64,000 nucleotides of DNA from NCBI GenBank assembly GCA_001874305.1, contig MPCU01000008.1:62001-126000 (forward strand). The letters run 5' to 3'. Below the pieces are notes generated by a model. The model was not told the DNA's origin, searched no databases, and worked only from the letters and a program-made list of their open reading frames with translations. The translations under genes and the position numbers were made by a program. Below, piece after piece: positions 8,177 to 16,479 of this stretch. Position 1 is the stretch's first letter; each line of letters starts with the position of its first letter. Source of the DNA: Bacteriovorax sp. MedPE-SWde. GTDB lineage: Bacteria > Bdellovibrionota > Bacteriovoracia > Bacteriovoracales > Bacteriovoracaceae.

Positions 8177-9817
8177 TTGCAAAAGCTAAAACTAATCCCC
8201 CTACTACTTTGCATGCTTCTAGGCTTAACTGCCCAGGCAAATTCTACTAATTTCAAGATCTTAGACATCATTGATAGAACCGGCGAAATTAATGTCGAAA
8301 GAGATGCCTCGAAGGATCACACTGGAATCAACACTCTAAATGTTGTTAAACTTACCAAATTAGGTAATGAGTTTAAGAAAATTAGTAAGGACTACTCTCT
8401 ACACATCGTTAATAAACTAAATAATGGAGATGTACTCAATGGAGCTGAATTAGCAACATTAGACCTCTTTATGAAGGCACTACTCATTGTTACTGACAAG
8501 AATATGGAGATGGGGAAAATCTACTTCTTAAGTATGGATGAGAGAATTTATCAAAAAAATAATGTAAATAGAACGATTGAAAATATGATTTGGTTAACAG
8601 GATATATGAATATATTTGATCTTTATACAAAAGCATATGATCAGTACTTCTCAGAAGGAAAAGTTAGAAGAATTTTAAAAGATATTTATAAGACAAAGAA
8701 GAAAGATCATCCAGCTCTTGGAAGACTTAATACTGTAGTAAAAATGCTAAATGACAAGAAATTCAAGAAGTTTATGAAAACTAAAACTCTTGAAGTATAT
8801 GCTGCAAGAATTCCAATGTTACAAAAAATGCATATTGATTTAACAAAGCTTGTTGCCAAATTTGAAATGGCACAAATAACAACAGAAATTCAAACAAGAA
8901 AGTACCCTAAAATTAAGCTTTGGAGCTTTTGGGATTCAATCGTAAGAGTATTTAATAACTTTACGAACTTTGTAAGTGGAGTATTTGGAAATGTTGTTGG
9001 ATCAGTAAGATGGAGACATGGATACCTTTACGATCACTACTGGGCACATAACTACTTATTAGATAATTTAAGGCCACTAGATATTATTGCAGAGAAAACA
9101 CCATTTGCCCTAACTGACTTATTCATCCCAGGACACTTTGGTCATATTGCAGTGTATATTGGAACAGAAGAAGAACTTAGAGAATTAGGAATGTGGAATC
9201 ATCCAAAAGTAGTTCCTCTACACGCAGATATTAAAGCAGGAAAGACAATCCTAGAGTCAATTAGACCAGGATCAAGAATGACTTCTCTTAGAGCATTTCT
9301 TGAGATTGATGAGATTACAATTGTTAGACAACCAGATATCCTTGAAAACCAGAATCAGTATGAGAAGGTATTTGTAGGAGCAATAGAGCAGTTAAATAAG
9401 AAGTATGACTTTAACTTTGATGTACATACTCTTGAAAAAGTTGTTTGTTCAGAAGTAGTTTACCATGCCTTTGGACATGTTAACTGGCCAACATCTTACC
9501 TATTTGGAAGATATACAATTACACCAGATGAAGTAATCTCTCTGGCTTACTATGATAACTCTCCGATTAACTACGAAATGGCAGTTATCTCAAATAAAGA
9601 AAAGAAAGTTCGCCACATCTCCAAATCAGATATGGGTAAGAACCTTTCATTTAGAAAGAACTCAAAGAGATCTAAAGAGCTTGGAAGAGACGTCTTTGAT
9701 AAGAAAGAGAAAGTATGTAAGACATATAGAAAGAGAAATATTCATAAAAGTGGACCACAGTGGAAGTATGTACGTAGATGTAAGAACGTATATAGCCCAA
9801 TGGTTTATGGCCAATAA
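8177..9817 (+). CDS. Secreted YiiX/NlpC-P60-like cysteine hydrolase
   Basis: The C-terminal half has the permuted papain-like fold of the YiiX/YebB group: GHFGHIAVYIG supplies the catalytic His (H323) and KVVCSEVVYHAF the nucleophile Cys (C424). Such enzymes cleave amide or ester bonds, often in cell-wall or lipid substrates. The N-terminal half (about 25-280) is helical and unfamiliar. The frame is open from ATG 8096, but that would prepend 27 residues. I chose TTG 8177 because AGGAG lies 6 bases before it and it gives a proper signal peptide (QKLKLIPLLLCMLLGLTAQA). Length is then 546 residues. The C-terminus is very basic. A dehydrogenase gene follows 14 bases after the stop. Confidence 0.75.
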   Translation: MQKLKLIPLLLCMLLGLTAQANSTNFKILDIIDRTGEINVERDASKDHTGINTLNVVKLTKLGNEFKKISKDYSLHIVNKLNNGDVLNGAELATLDLFMKALLIVTDKNMEMGKIYFLSMDERIYQKNNVNRTIENMIWLTGYMNIFDLYTKAYDQYFSEGKVRRILKDIYKTKKKDHPALGRLNTVVKMLNDKKFKKFMKTKTLEVYAARIPMLQKMHIDLTKLVAKFEMAQITTEIQTRKYPKIKLWSFWDSIVRVFNNFTNFVSGVFGNVVGSVRWRHGYLYDHYWAHNYLLDNLRPLDIIAEKTPFALTDLFIPGHFGHIAVYIGTEEELRELGMWNHPKVVPLHADIKAGKTILESIRPGSRMTSLRAFLEIDEITIVRQPDILENQNQYEKVFVGAIEQLNKKYDFNFDVHTLEKVVCSEVVYHAFGHVNWPTSYLFGRYTITPDEVISLAYYDNSPINYEMAVISNKEKKVRHISKSDMGKNLSFRKNSKRSKELGRDVFDKKEKVCKTYRKRNIHKSGPQWKYVRRCKNVYSPMVYGQ

Positions 9818-9831
9818 AAAGAAATCTTAGT

Positions 9832-10809
9832 ATGTTGTTTGGCATGATGGCCAAACAACTACTTATTTTAAGACCAGACGTGTCACAATACCAGGGACAG
9901 AACTTCAGAGATATTGAAAAGAAGGCCCTGGAATCAAACTCACAAACAATCTATATCCAAAAAATTGATGAACTAGAAAACTATCCACAAGATAGTGAAC
10001 TCATTATTATATCGACGAGCCAAACAAATACAGAGCTATTAAATAAGAAACTCAAAGATAGAAAAGTATCTCTTTGGATTCATCCAAACTCAGGATATGA
10101 CAATCTCTCACAAGAGTTTGTTAGAGAATCAGACTTTCCTATTGTAGTCGGAAATAATATTCGAGCTAATGCTGTCTACTTATATTCAGTACAATGCTTT
10201 CTTGATTCGATGGGCGCAATTCCTTTTTCTAAGTCTTGGAAGAGTGATAGGTCATTTCCAAGAAAGTCTTTAAATAAAGAGTCTGTTCTTGTAATTGGTA
10301 AAGGGCATATTGGAACCAAATTCTGTGCATTTCTAGAGAGCGCTAACTTTGATTTTCAAATCCTTGATCCTTTCAAAGGTCACGTAGATGTGGACTACTC
10401 AAAAGTCTCTACTGTTGTTGTACTTACTAGTCTTAACGATACTTCCAAGCATATGCTCGATGACAACTTTTTCTCAAAGCTAAAAGAAAATGTTAATATA
10501 ATTAATCCTGCGAGAGGTAAACTTATCGACGAAGAAGCTCTAATTAAATATATGAAGAGCTCACCTGACTCGAAGATTTACCTCGATGTTTTTGAAAAAG
10601 AGCCATGTGATTTTGAGAAATTTCACTTTCACAAATCAATAAACCTCAGCTCACATATTGCTGGTGTTTATAATGATATTGACCAAGTAATAATTGATCA
10701 TGAATTCAATGTTATAAATGACTTTAAAAATACTCAAGAAAGTGTCTTTAAAGCAAAATACTTCGATCTAATTTTAAAGAATAAAATTACAGATGGTATA
10801 CTTATTTAA
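9832..10809 (+). CDS. D-2-hydroxyacid dehydrogenase-family protein
   Basis: A 325-residue NAD(P)-dependent dehydrogenase of the D-isomer-specific 2-hydroxyacid family. The nucleotide-binding GKGHIGTKF (about 151) is the GxGxxG motif, LTSLNDTSKHML corresponds to the 'P.T..T..M' strand, INPARGKLIDEEAL to the catalytic-Arg loop, and SSHIAG to the catalytic His. The substrate is unknown. Start choice is unclear: ATG 9832 has no ribosome site, and ATGs at 9844 and 9847 (the last giving MAKQLLILRPDV) lie in the loop of a perfect 10-bp hairpin. It is followed after 11 bases by an arginase-family gene. Confidence 0.8.
   Translation: MLFGMMAKQLLILRPDVSQYQGQNFRDIEKKALESNSQTIYIQKIDELENYPQDSELIIISTSQTNTELLNKKLKDRKVSLWIHPNSGYDNLSQEFVRESDFPIVVGNNIRANAVYLYSVQCFLDSMGAIPFSKSWKSDRSFPRKSLNKESVLVIGKGHIGTKFCAFLESANFDFQILDPFKGHVDVDYSKVSTVVVLTSLNDTSKHMLDDNFFSKLKENVNIINPARGKLIDEEALIKYMKSSPDSKIYLDVFEKEPCDFEKFHFHKSINLSSHIAGVYNDIDQVIIDHEFNVINDFKNTQESVFKAKYFDLILKNKITDGILI
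9834..9859 (+). promoter_or_regulatory. Perfect 10-bp hairpin over the dehydrogenase start
   Basis: GTTGTTTGGC at 9834-9843 is exactly complementary to GCCAAACAAC at 9850-9859, leaving the six-base loop ATGATG. Both loop ATGs are in frame with the dehydrogenase. No T-run follows, so it is not an ordinary terminator. It could control translation initiation or the processing of the upstream hydrolase message. Confidence 0.5.
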
Positions 10810-10820
10810 AGGTAGAAACT

Positions 10821-11918
10821 ATGAATAACAAAATAATTAATAACTTCAAATCATACTTATGTCCTCCTGGGGCAGGTGTCTTTACTGTAAACACAGCGAA
10901 GGAAAGAAAGGACTCTCTCTACAAATCACTCTATGGAAGCTCTGAAAATGTTGATGAGAAATGGAAGCTTTCTTTTGAAAAACTAGAAAGTGCCAAGGGC
11001 TCAGTTCTTCTCGGAGTCTGCTCAGACTGCGGAGGAGGAATACAAAGAGGTGCTAACTGGGGTCCACTATTTCTTAGAAATACTCTACTAAATGATCACA
11101 AAGAACTTCGCTATCATGACATTGGAGATATAAGAGTTATACCTCACCTCCTTCATGATAAATATCTCAATGAAGGAACAATTCAAAGTTGTAAGAATGC
11201 TCTCTACCAAGAAAAAGATAGTGTCTATCCTGTAGCGCCTTTAAGTATTACAGAGAAGTGCTGTAATGATATTTATGAGCACTATAAGGACGTAGGTATT
11301 TTTGCCATTGGTGGCGACCACTCCGTAAGTTATCCACTAGTAAAAAGCTGGATTCAAAATAAGAGAAAAGATGGAAAGAAAGTTGGAATAATTCACTTTG
11401 ACGCTCATACAGATCTTCTTAGAGAAAGACTTGGAATTGATCTATGTTTTGGCTCATGGCTTACACACGTTCTTGGAGAACTAGAGTCCCCTAAATCATG
11501 TTATCAATTTGGTATTCGCTCAAGTGGTAAAGACAGGGCCTATTGGGAGAATGAATTTGGGCTAAACCAATACTGGGCCAAAGATGTAAAAGAAATAGGA
11601 CCTCAAGAACTCGCCAAAAATGTCACGCAAGAACTTCTTGATCAAGGAATTGACGAAGTTTACGTAAGCTTTGATATCGATGCTATAGATTCATCTCTTG
11701 CACCGGCCACAGGAACACCAGAGGCCGAGGGTCTATTTCCTCACGAATGCCTAATGATTTTAAAAGAGATTAATAGTAAAATAAAGATAACAGCTGCGGA
11801 CATGGTCGAAATCGCACCCCTTGTTGGAAATGATAAAGCTGGATCAGATAGTACACTACAAGTGGGAGCAAGTATTTCGGCCTATTTAATTGAGGCCATT
11901 AATAATGCCCATAATTGA
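10821..11918 (+). CDS. Ureohydrolase (arginase/agmatinase/formiminoglutamase family)
   Basis: The 365-residue protein has all metal-binding motifs of the ureohydrolase family: GGDHSVSYPL (H167), HFDAHTD (D194, H196, D198) and SFDIDAIDSS (D285, D287), which hold two Mn2+ ions that activate water to hydrolyse a guanidino group. Which substrate is used (arginine, agmatine, formimino-glutamate or another) cannot be decided from these motifs. Its N-terminal 60 residues extend beyond a typical agmatinase. It lies 11 bases after a 2-hydroxyacid dehydrogenase gene and overlaps aat, so the three are probably one transcript. Confidence 0.88.
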   Translation: MNNKIINNFKSYLCPPGAGVFTVNTAKERKDSLYKSLYGSSENVDEKWKLSFEKLESAKGSVLLGVCSDCGGGIQRGANWGPLFLRNTLLNDHKELRYHDIGDIRVIPHLLHDKYLNEGTIQSCKNALYQEKDSVYPVAPLSITEKCCNDIYEHYKDVGIFAIGGDHSVSYPLVKSWIQNKRKDGKKVGIIHFDAHTDLLRERLGIDLCFGSWLTHVLGELESPKSCYQFGIRSSGKDRAYWENEFGLNQYWAKDVKEIGPQELAKNVTQELLDQGIDEVYVSFDIDAIDSSLAPATGTPEAEGLFPHECLMILKEINSKIKITAADMVEIAPLVGNDKAGSDSTLQVGASISAYLIEAINNAHN

Positions 11919-12606
11919 TTTTCCATCTATTGAAGATGCCGATGAGAATGGATTAGTCGCCATAGGTGGAGACCTCCATCCTCAATCTCTTCTTCTCGCA
12001 TACTCCAAAGGGATATTTCCATGGCCAGTCGGTCCAGAATATCCTCTGGCATGGTTTTCACCTGACCCTAGAGGTGTCATAAAGTGCAGTGACATGCATA
12101 TTCCTAGAAAATTAAAAAAAGAGCTTAGAAAGCAAAACCTCAAGGTTACATTTAATAAGAATTTTAGAGATGTCATTGAAATTTGCTCGATTGTTCATGA
12201 AAACTCTGATTCAGGAACATGGATCACTGATGAAATAAAACAAGGCTATATAGATTTTCACGAAGCAGGGCACGCATATAGCATAGAAGTCTGGAATGAA
12301 GAGAACCTCGTTGGAGGACTCTACGGTGTTGTGATTGGAAACTTTATTAGTGGTGAGTCAATGTTTCACAAAGAAACAAATGCTTCAAAGCTTGCATTAA
12401 TAACACTACTGTACAATCTCAAATTGAATGATGTACTCCAACTTGATACACAGATGGTAACGAATATAACAAAGTCGATTGGTGCAACTGAAGTTAAGAG
12501 ATCTGATTTCCTTAAGAATGTTCAAACAGAGATCAAAAAGCCAAAGCTAATTTTTGAAAATTTTATAACAGATATTAAACATCTCTATGCAGTGAAAGAT
12601 TCATAG
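11905..12606 (+). CDS. aat: Leucyl/phenylalanyl-tRNA--protein transferase
   Basis: Aat adds Leu or Phe from aminoacyl-tRNA to proteins with N-terminal Arg or Lys, marking them for ClpS/ClpAP degradation. Diagnostic segments are present: FPWPVGPEYPLAWFSPDPRGVI near the N-terminus, GTWITDEIKQGY, and GGLYGVVIGNFISGESMF. The frame opens at TTG 11890, but ATG 11905 has GAGG 9 bases before it and starts with the expected region (MPIIDFPS), giving 234 residues. It overlaps the end of the ureohydrolase gene by 14 bases and its 3' end overlaps the convergent ferredoxin-like gene by 32 bases. Confidence 0.93.
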   Translation: MPIIDFPSIEDADENGLVAIGGDLHPQSLLLAYSKGIFPWPVGPEYPLAWFSPDPRGVIKCSDMHIPRKLKKELRKQNLKVTFNKNFRDVIEICSIVHENSDSGTWITDEIKQGYIDFHEAGHAYSIEVWNEENLVGGLYGVVIGNFISGESMFHKETNASKLALITLLYNLKLNDVLQLDTQMVTNITKSIGATEVKRSDFLKNVQTEIKKPKLIFENFITDIKHLYAVKDS

Positions 12607-12922
12607 CAGAGTATTCTTTACTAAGAATTTCTTTCATCTCAATACCTTTATCTGTCAATTTGGCACAATCACCACATGAATTACAGATACTCATATTGAT
12701 AGAGATTTCTGATTTCTCTTGAGAGAAGGCCTCAACATGACAACTATCATTTAGTTCGATTAAATCATCTGAAGATAGTCTACGAGAACTATAAGGTGCT
12801 CTTCTTAAGTCTTCAGAGTATGTGAGTCTTTGATTACTCCTCATAAAACTAACAAGTCGAACTCTTTTTAAAAAAGATAAGAAGAACTGCGAAGGTGAAT
12901 ATACTTTCTTATCAAAAATCAT
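12575..12922 (-). CDS. Minimal ferredoxin-like subunit (HycF/EchF/NuoI-like), one cluster
   Basis: A 115-residue protein with exactly four cysteines: C61 (SCHVEAF) and C80, C83, C86 (ICNSCGDC). In a 2[4Fe-4S] ferredoxin each cluster uses three Cys from one CxxCxxC motif and the fourth Cys of the other motif. Here C61 occupies the fourth position of motif 1 ('aCPt.AI') and C80/83/86 the first three of motif 2; the other four ligands are gone, including the last of motif 2, which is T90. One complete [4Fe-4S] cluster is therefore predicted. No transmembrane segment is evident. It is the last gene of a three-gene operon after NuoB- and NuoCD-like proteins, overlapping the latter by 4 bases. Family placement rests on this context and on motif order. 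Confidence 0.65.
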   Translation of the reverse strand: MIFDKKVYSPSQFFLSFLKRVRLVSFMRSNQRLTYSEDLRRAPYSSRRLSSDDLIELNDSCHVEAFSQEKSEISINMSICNSCGDCAKLTDKGIEMKEILSKEYSAMNLSLHRDV

Positions 12923-14451
12923 TTACTTACCTCTTCCATATTCATACCAAGACTTACCCAATCAACAACCATTAAATCAAGATCAGAACTATGGTAACTT
13001 TCTTCAAATATCTTAAGAGTTCTCAAAGTTGGGGTCATAATGTGTAAGCGATCAACTTTCGTTGAATCTTTTCGAAGTGCGGTCAAAAAGTTCACCTCAC
13101 CTGAAGACGTTTCACAATATGAATAATAGATTTGATCATTAGCAGGAGGAGAAAAACTATCCGCTTCCCTTAACCCTTCAGCAATTGGAAAGCTTTCAAT
13201 TATCCTAATGATATTTGAAAATGATTCTTGAACTTCTTCTAGTCTAATAAGAATTCGATCATAAGATGTTCCATTTATACCTAGTGGAACATTGAGTTCA
13301 AGCTCGTCATAGAGATAGAACTTATCATTCTTTCTTAGATCATGGCTTACACCAAAGCTTCTAAGAGGCAGACCTGTATATCCACATTTTAAAGCATTCA
13401 TCCTAGCAGATCTAATATGTGACAATTCCAAAACTCGCGAGAGCCTTGTAATATTACTCTTTAGTTTATCAAAGTCTTTAGTAAATGACTTAATTAATAG
13501 AGAACATTTTCTCTTCCAGCCTTCAGGAAGAATAGTCTCAGAGCATGGGCTTACAACTAAAGGATGAGGTCTCGCGGTCCCAAACTCTAATAAGAGAAGC
13601 TTGAATTGATTTAAAAACTCACGACATTTTAAGTGAGAGTCAACTTCGTCAATAACCTTGAATGAGAGAGATAGATATCTAAAGTTTTCAATAACTTTAG
13701 AGAACTCATATAAGAGCATGCGCTTAGTATTCTCATAGTCCCCTATTTCAAAACCCTGAGATTTCTCAAGAGTTTCACTCCAAAGAATTTGATAAGGAAT
13801 AAATGAGTACCCATTAACATGAGAAATATATTTTCTAATATGTTCAATATTGATTTTTTCAAAGAGCTTTTCTAACCCTAGAAAAACACCTTCCTGTGAT
13901 GCTTTTAATCCAACTATTTTTTTTCCATGAACGGCCATATCAAAGTTGGCCCTCTGGCTACGGATTCCATACTCTGTGAGGTTAAGATTTACAACATCAA
14001 TTCCCTTTTCAAACTGACTTTCAGTTTCTACAGAAATTTTATCTCTACCATCATATGACTTTTCCATAAAAGAAGCTTGAGACTTTTCTACAATCTCCTT
14101 TTGAATTCTTTCATGTCTATAAATTGTAATTCCATATAGCTTCTGAATCTCATTTTCAAAATAGAAGAGACTCGGCCAAATATAAGAGTACGACTGAATA
14201 GTTTGTCCGTATAATAGAGAAACTCCAATATGAAACCTCTTCTCTTTATCAAGATTGTGAAAATGATAAACGATGAGAAAGCTTGCACCTGTTAAATTAT
14301 TCTCACTAGAGAAATTACTTAGGTTACTGAGGTCCAAACAAGTTACACCCTTACAAATAAGTCCACTAGTTCTTTCGTAACTACGAAAGAGTGTATCGAG
14401 CTCTTCTTTTTTTATTATTTCAATTGAGTTAGTAATATTTTTAACTTTCAT
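12919..14451 (-). CDS. NuoCD/HycE-like fused large subunit, catalytic residues lost
   Basis: A 510-residue fusion. Residues 15-118 resemble NuoC (30-kDa subunit), with IWPSLFYFENEIQKLYGI matching 'W..A.W.ERE..D..GI'. Residues 150-510 resemble NuoD/group 4 hydrogenase large subunit: GLEKLFE (192-198) matches the end of 'HRG.EKL.E', RSFGVSHDLRKNDKFYLYDE (364-383) matches 'R.SG...D.R...PY..Y', and YDRILIRLEEVQESF matches '..R...R..E..ES'. The nickel-binding RxCGxC and DPCxxC motifs are absent, and the NuoD 'HPxxHG' and 'HRG' loops involved in quinone binding are also missing. So neither hydrogenase nor quinone-reductase chemistry is expected. It overlaps both neighbours by 4 bases. Confidence 0.72.
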   Translation of the reverse strand: MKVKNITNSIEIIKKEELDTLFRSYERTSGLICKGVTCLDLSNLSNFSSENNLTGASFLIVYHFHNLDKEKRFHIGVSLLYGQTIQSYSYIWPSLFYFENEIQKLYGITIYRHERIQKEIVEKSQASFMEKSYDGRDKISVETESQFEKGIDVVNLNLTEYGIRSQRANFDMAVHGKKIVGLKASQEGVFLGLEKLFEKINIEHIRKYISHVNGYSFIPYQILWSETLEKSQGFEIGDYENTKRMLLYEFSKVIENFRYLSLSFKVIDEVDSHLKCREFLNQFKLLLLEFGTARPHPLVVSPCSETILPEGWKRKCSLLIKSFTKDFDKLKSNITRLSRVLELSHIRSARMNALKCGYTGLPLRSFGVSHDLRKNDKFYLYDELELNVPLGINGTSYDRILIRLEEVQESFSNIIRIIESFPIAEGLREADSFSPPANDQIYYSYCETSSGEVNFLTALRKDSTKVDRLHIMTPTLRTLKIFEESYHSSDLDLMVVDWVSLGMNMEEVSK

Positions 14452-14855
14452 GCCCTATCTCCAATCTCTAGGAAGTGACACAACGAAGTTTTGAATTGTT
14501 CAAATGTAGGAGGGCATCCAGGAATAGCGAGATCTATTTTAAAGTTATCAGCTAGTGACGATACTTGAGAGACTTGATGAAATATACCACCAGAGATCGA
14601 GCAGTTTCCAAAGGCCACTAACTTTCGCTCCCTAGTGCTTATCGCTTCTTGAATCTTAATAAGATCGCTTTGTGCCAATTTTGTCCCTACGACTAAAATA
14701 TCACAGTCAGCAAGATTAGTAGAAAACTCAGGAGAAGCAACCTCTTCCATTGACCAGACACTTGTGATGTCATAGCAACAGCTTCCAAGATACCAGTGAA
14801 TCTTTTCACCTGTGCTCTGGTAAACAAACTTGCTTAACTCTTTTGCGGTTTTCAA
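14448..14855 (-). CDS. NuoB/HycG-like small Fe-S subunit
   Basis: This 135-residue protein, shorter than typical NuoB or hydrogenase small subunits, keeps the four ligands of an N2-type proximal [4Fe-4S] cluster: C26-C27 (GSCCYD), C85 (FGNCSISGG) and C114 (PGCPPTFE). The 'DILVVGT' strand also matches NuoB ('DvmiVaGT'). The start is a TTG with GAGGA 4 bases before it. It is the first gene of the operon and a 13-bp palindrome lies just upstream. It would pass electrons between the NuoCD-like protein and the ferredoxin-like protein. The family call is strong; the role is inference. Confidence 0.82.
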   Translation of the reverse strand: MKTAKELSKFVYQSTGEKIHWYLGSCCYDITSVWSMEEVASPEFSTNLADCDILVVGTKLAQSDLIKIQEAISTRERKLVAFGNCSISGGIFHQVSQVSSLADNFKIDLAIPGCPPTFEQFKTSLCHFLEIGDRA

Positions 14856-14877
14856 ATAATCCTCGATATTAAGTGTA

Positions 14878-14890
14878 TAGAATAATTCTA
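14878..14890. promoter_or_regulatory. 13-bp palindrome upstream of the NuoB-like operon
   Basis: TAGAATAATTCTA is a perfect palindrome with one central base, in the 44-base gap between the lipoprotein stop and the NuoB-like TTG. It could be an operator for a dimeric regulator. No matching -10/-35 pair is convincing, and AT-rich palindromes of this size can arise by chance. Confidence 0.3.
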
Positions 14891-14899
14891 GTAATTAGA

Positions 14900-16303
14900 C
14901 TATCTTATGTAAACACTTACATCTTTCTCTTTCGCTTCAGGATTAAAGATAGGCGTCCATGAGACATCATTAGGAAAGACCAAGTCTTCAGTTTTAGACT
15001 TAGTGCACGATTGCTTTTTCCCAGATACAAAGAGCCAGTTATATATTTTATTATGAAGGGACTTCGCCCCGGAGTCATATTCTACGTAGCGATGATATGA
15101 CAGCCCACTTGTAGATAGACCAGTCATCAGGTTAACTGCACGTTCAAAAGCAAGGTTCATACCTTCTTCAGTGCAATACTTTAACTCCGTTGCCTGATTA
15201 TAAAGAGTCTTCCCGTCCACTGAGTTATAATTTCTAACCCATGCCTTTGTCTGACACTGATATACAAACCCTTTATCTTCAGCATGTCCAAATGCAGAGA
15301 TATACTCCATGAACCAGTGATCTTTTTCGTTATACGTTATATTTGACGCACGCACATATTGACGACATGTTTTAAAAGAATCCCAATACTTTAAATAGAA
15401 TTTATGAAATTCCTTAGGAAGGCTTCCTTCGCCAGATTGCACGAGGTCTCTAAGCTTAAATAGCCTTTCATAGACAGATTCACAGCTCTTTCTCAATGTT
15501 GTAATTTCGTTACTTGAAAATAAGTGACCTTTACCTAGAGCATATTTAATCGCCTTCGTTGGATAGATTTGTCCTATTAGGCGAAATGCTGGATAAGAGT
15601 CACCTCCACTAATAGATCTACCTCTTCCATTTTCTATAAAGCCCTTTACTTCTTTCCAATCTAGTATTTTTACTAACTCTCCAAAGGAGCTAATGTTTTT
15701 AAATTTAGGGTCTAGTGTACTAACTGCAAATAATAACAAGCGAGACTTCCACTTCTTATCACTATCGCATGGGAAACGGTCACAAAACTGCTCTAGGGCT
15801 CCGCCAATTATTTTTACACGTATAGTTTCATCTTGTGGAAACTTACCGCTAGAAAGGTATTGAGAGTCTCCAAAGATGATTACTCTCTGAGGCTTTTTAA
15901 TCTGATCAAGTAACCTTGGAACTATGGCCTCTGTATACGGCGGTCTTTCCAAGTCTGGTCCATAGCTTTTCCAGACATCTTTTTCTTTACAGTATTCATG
16001 TGAATAAAATCTCTTTCCGCTGACCAAATCAAAATCATAGTGAAATCGTGAATTCTCAGGAGTAATTACAACTGCATCAATAAGTTTTCTATCAATATCA
16101 ACCATAGGTTTAAAGTCAAAGAAGAGATGACTTACTGGTGAATCCTCTATATCAACAAAGCGATATTTCTGATGAGTTGAAAACCAGGTACCTGTTGGTC
16201 GAATGATTGGTTTAATAACTTCTTTTTTTGCACAGCCACTAACAAGTAGTGTTAAAAAAAGAATTGAATAAATATGTTTTTTAAATTGACAAATACCTAG
16301 CAT
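14900..16303 (-). CDS. Putative lipoprotein, unknown function
   Basis: A 467-residue protein whose N-terminus MLGICQFKKHIYSILFLTLLVSGC ends in a lipobox (LVSGC), so it is probably lipid-anchored in the envelope. The frame continues upstream to 16420, but that part is the antisense translation of tRNA-Leu and is not coding; ATG 16324 is an alternative start 7 codons upstream. The mature chain has about nine cysteines and several Trp/Tyr-rich segments (WFMEYISAFGHAEDKGF). I recognise no domain. The NuoB-like gene follows 44 bases after its stop, on the same strand. Confidence 0.65.
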   Translation of the reverse strand: MLGICQFKKHIYSILFLTLLVSGCAKKEVIKPIIRPTGTWFSTHQKYRFVDIEDSPVSHLFFDFKPMVDIDRKLIDAVVITPENSRFHYDFDLVSGKRFYSHEYCKEKDVWKSYGPDLERPPYTEAIVPRLLDQIKKPQRVIIFGDSQYLSSGKFPQDETIRVKIIGGALEQFCDRFPCDSDKKWKSRLLLFAVSTLDPKFKNISSFGELVKILDWKEVKGFIENGRGRSISGGDSYPAFRLIGQIYPTKAIKYALGKGHLFSSNEITTLRKSCESVYERLFKLRDLVQSGEGSLPKEFHKFYLKYWDSFKTCRQYVRASNITYNEKDHWFMEYISAFGHAEDKGFVYQCQTKAWVRNYNSVDGKTLYNQATELKYCTEEGMNLAFERAVNLMTGLSTSGLSYHRYVEYDSGAKSLHNKIYNWLFVSGKKQSCTKSKTEDLVFPNDVSWTPIFNPEAKEKDVSVYIR

Positions 16304-16332
16304 AAAGTCCAAAATAATCTTCATCTCATAAC

Positions 16333-16419
16333 GGTTCGGTGTTGGAATTGGTAGACAATGTGGATTTAAAATCCATTGGGCGCAAGCCCGTGCGGGTTCA
16401 AGTCCCGCCCGAACCACCA
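16333..16419 (+). tRNA. tRNA-Leu (UAA)
   Basis: An 87-base tRNA with a perfect 7-bp acceptor stem (GGTTCGG with CCGAACC), T-arm GCGGG-TTCAAGT-CCCGC, a long variable arm typical of class II tRNAs, and anticodon loop TTTAAAA giving anticodon TAA, which reads UUA/UUG Leu. The 3' CCA is encoded. It stands alone, 29 bases from the divergent lipoprotein start. UUA is a frequent codon in this AT-rich genome. Confidence 0.96.
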
Positions 16420-16479
16420 ATTCACTTAGTAATTCTTATCTAAATTATCAGTTTTAAATGGAAATTAATCAAGATGTAA

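Noticed and set aside
12919-14451. Active [NiFe] hydrogenase large subunit
   Set aside because: Neither the N-terminal RxCGxC nor the C-terminal DPCxxC nickel ligand motif is present, and no maturation peptide or hyp gene is nearby.
16304-16420. N-terminal extension of the lipoprotein frame up to 16420
   Set aside because: The extension is the antisense translation of tRNA-Leu (the familiar 'RAGLEPARA' artefact); starts at 16303 or 16324 give a lipobox-type signal peptide.
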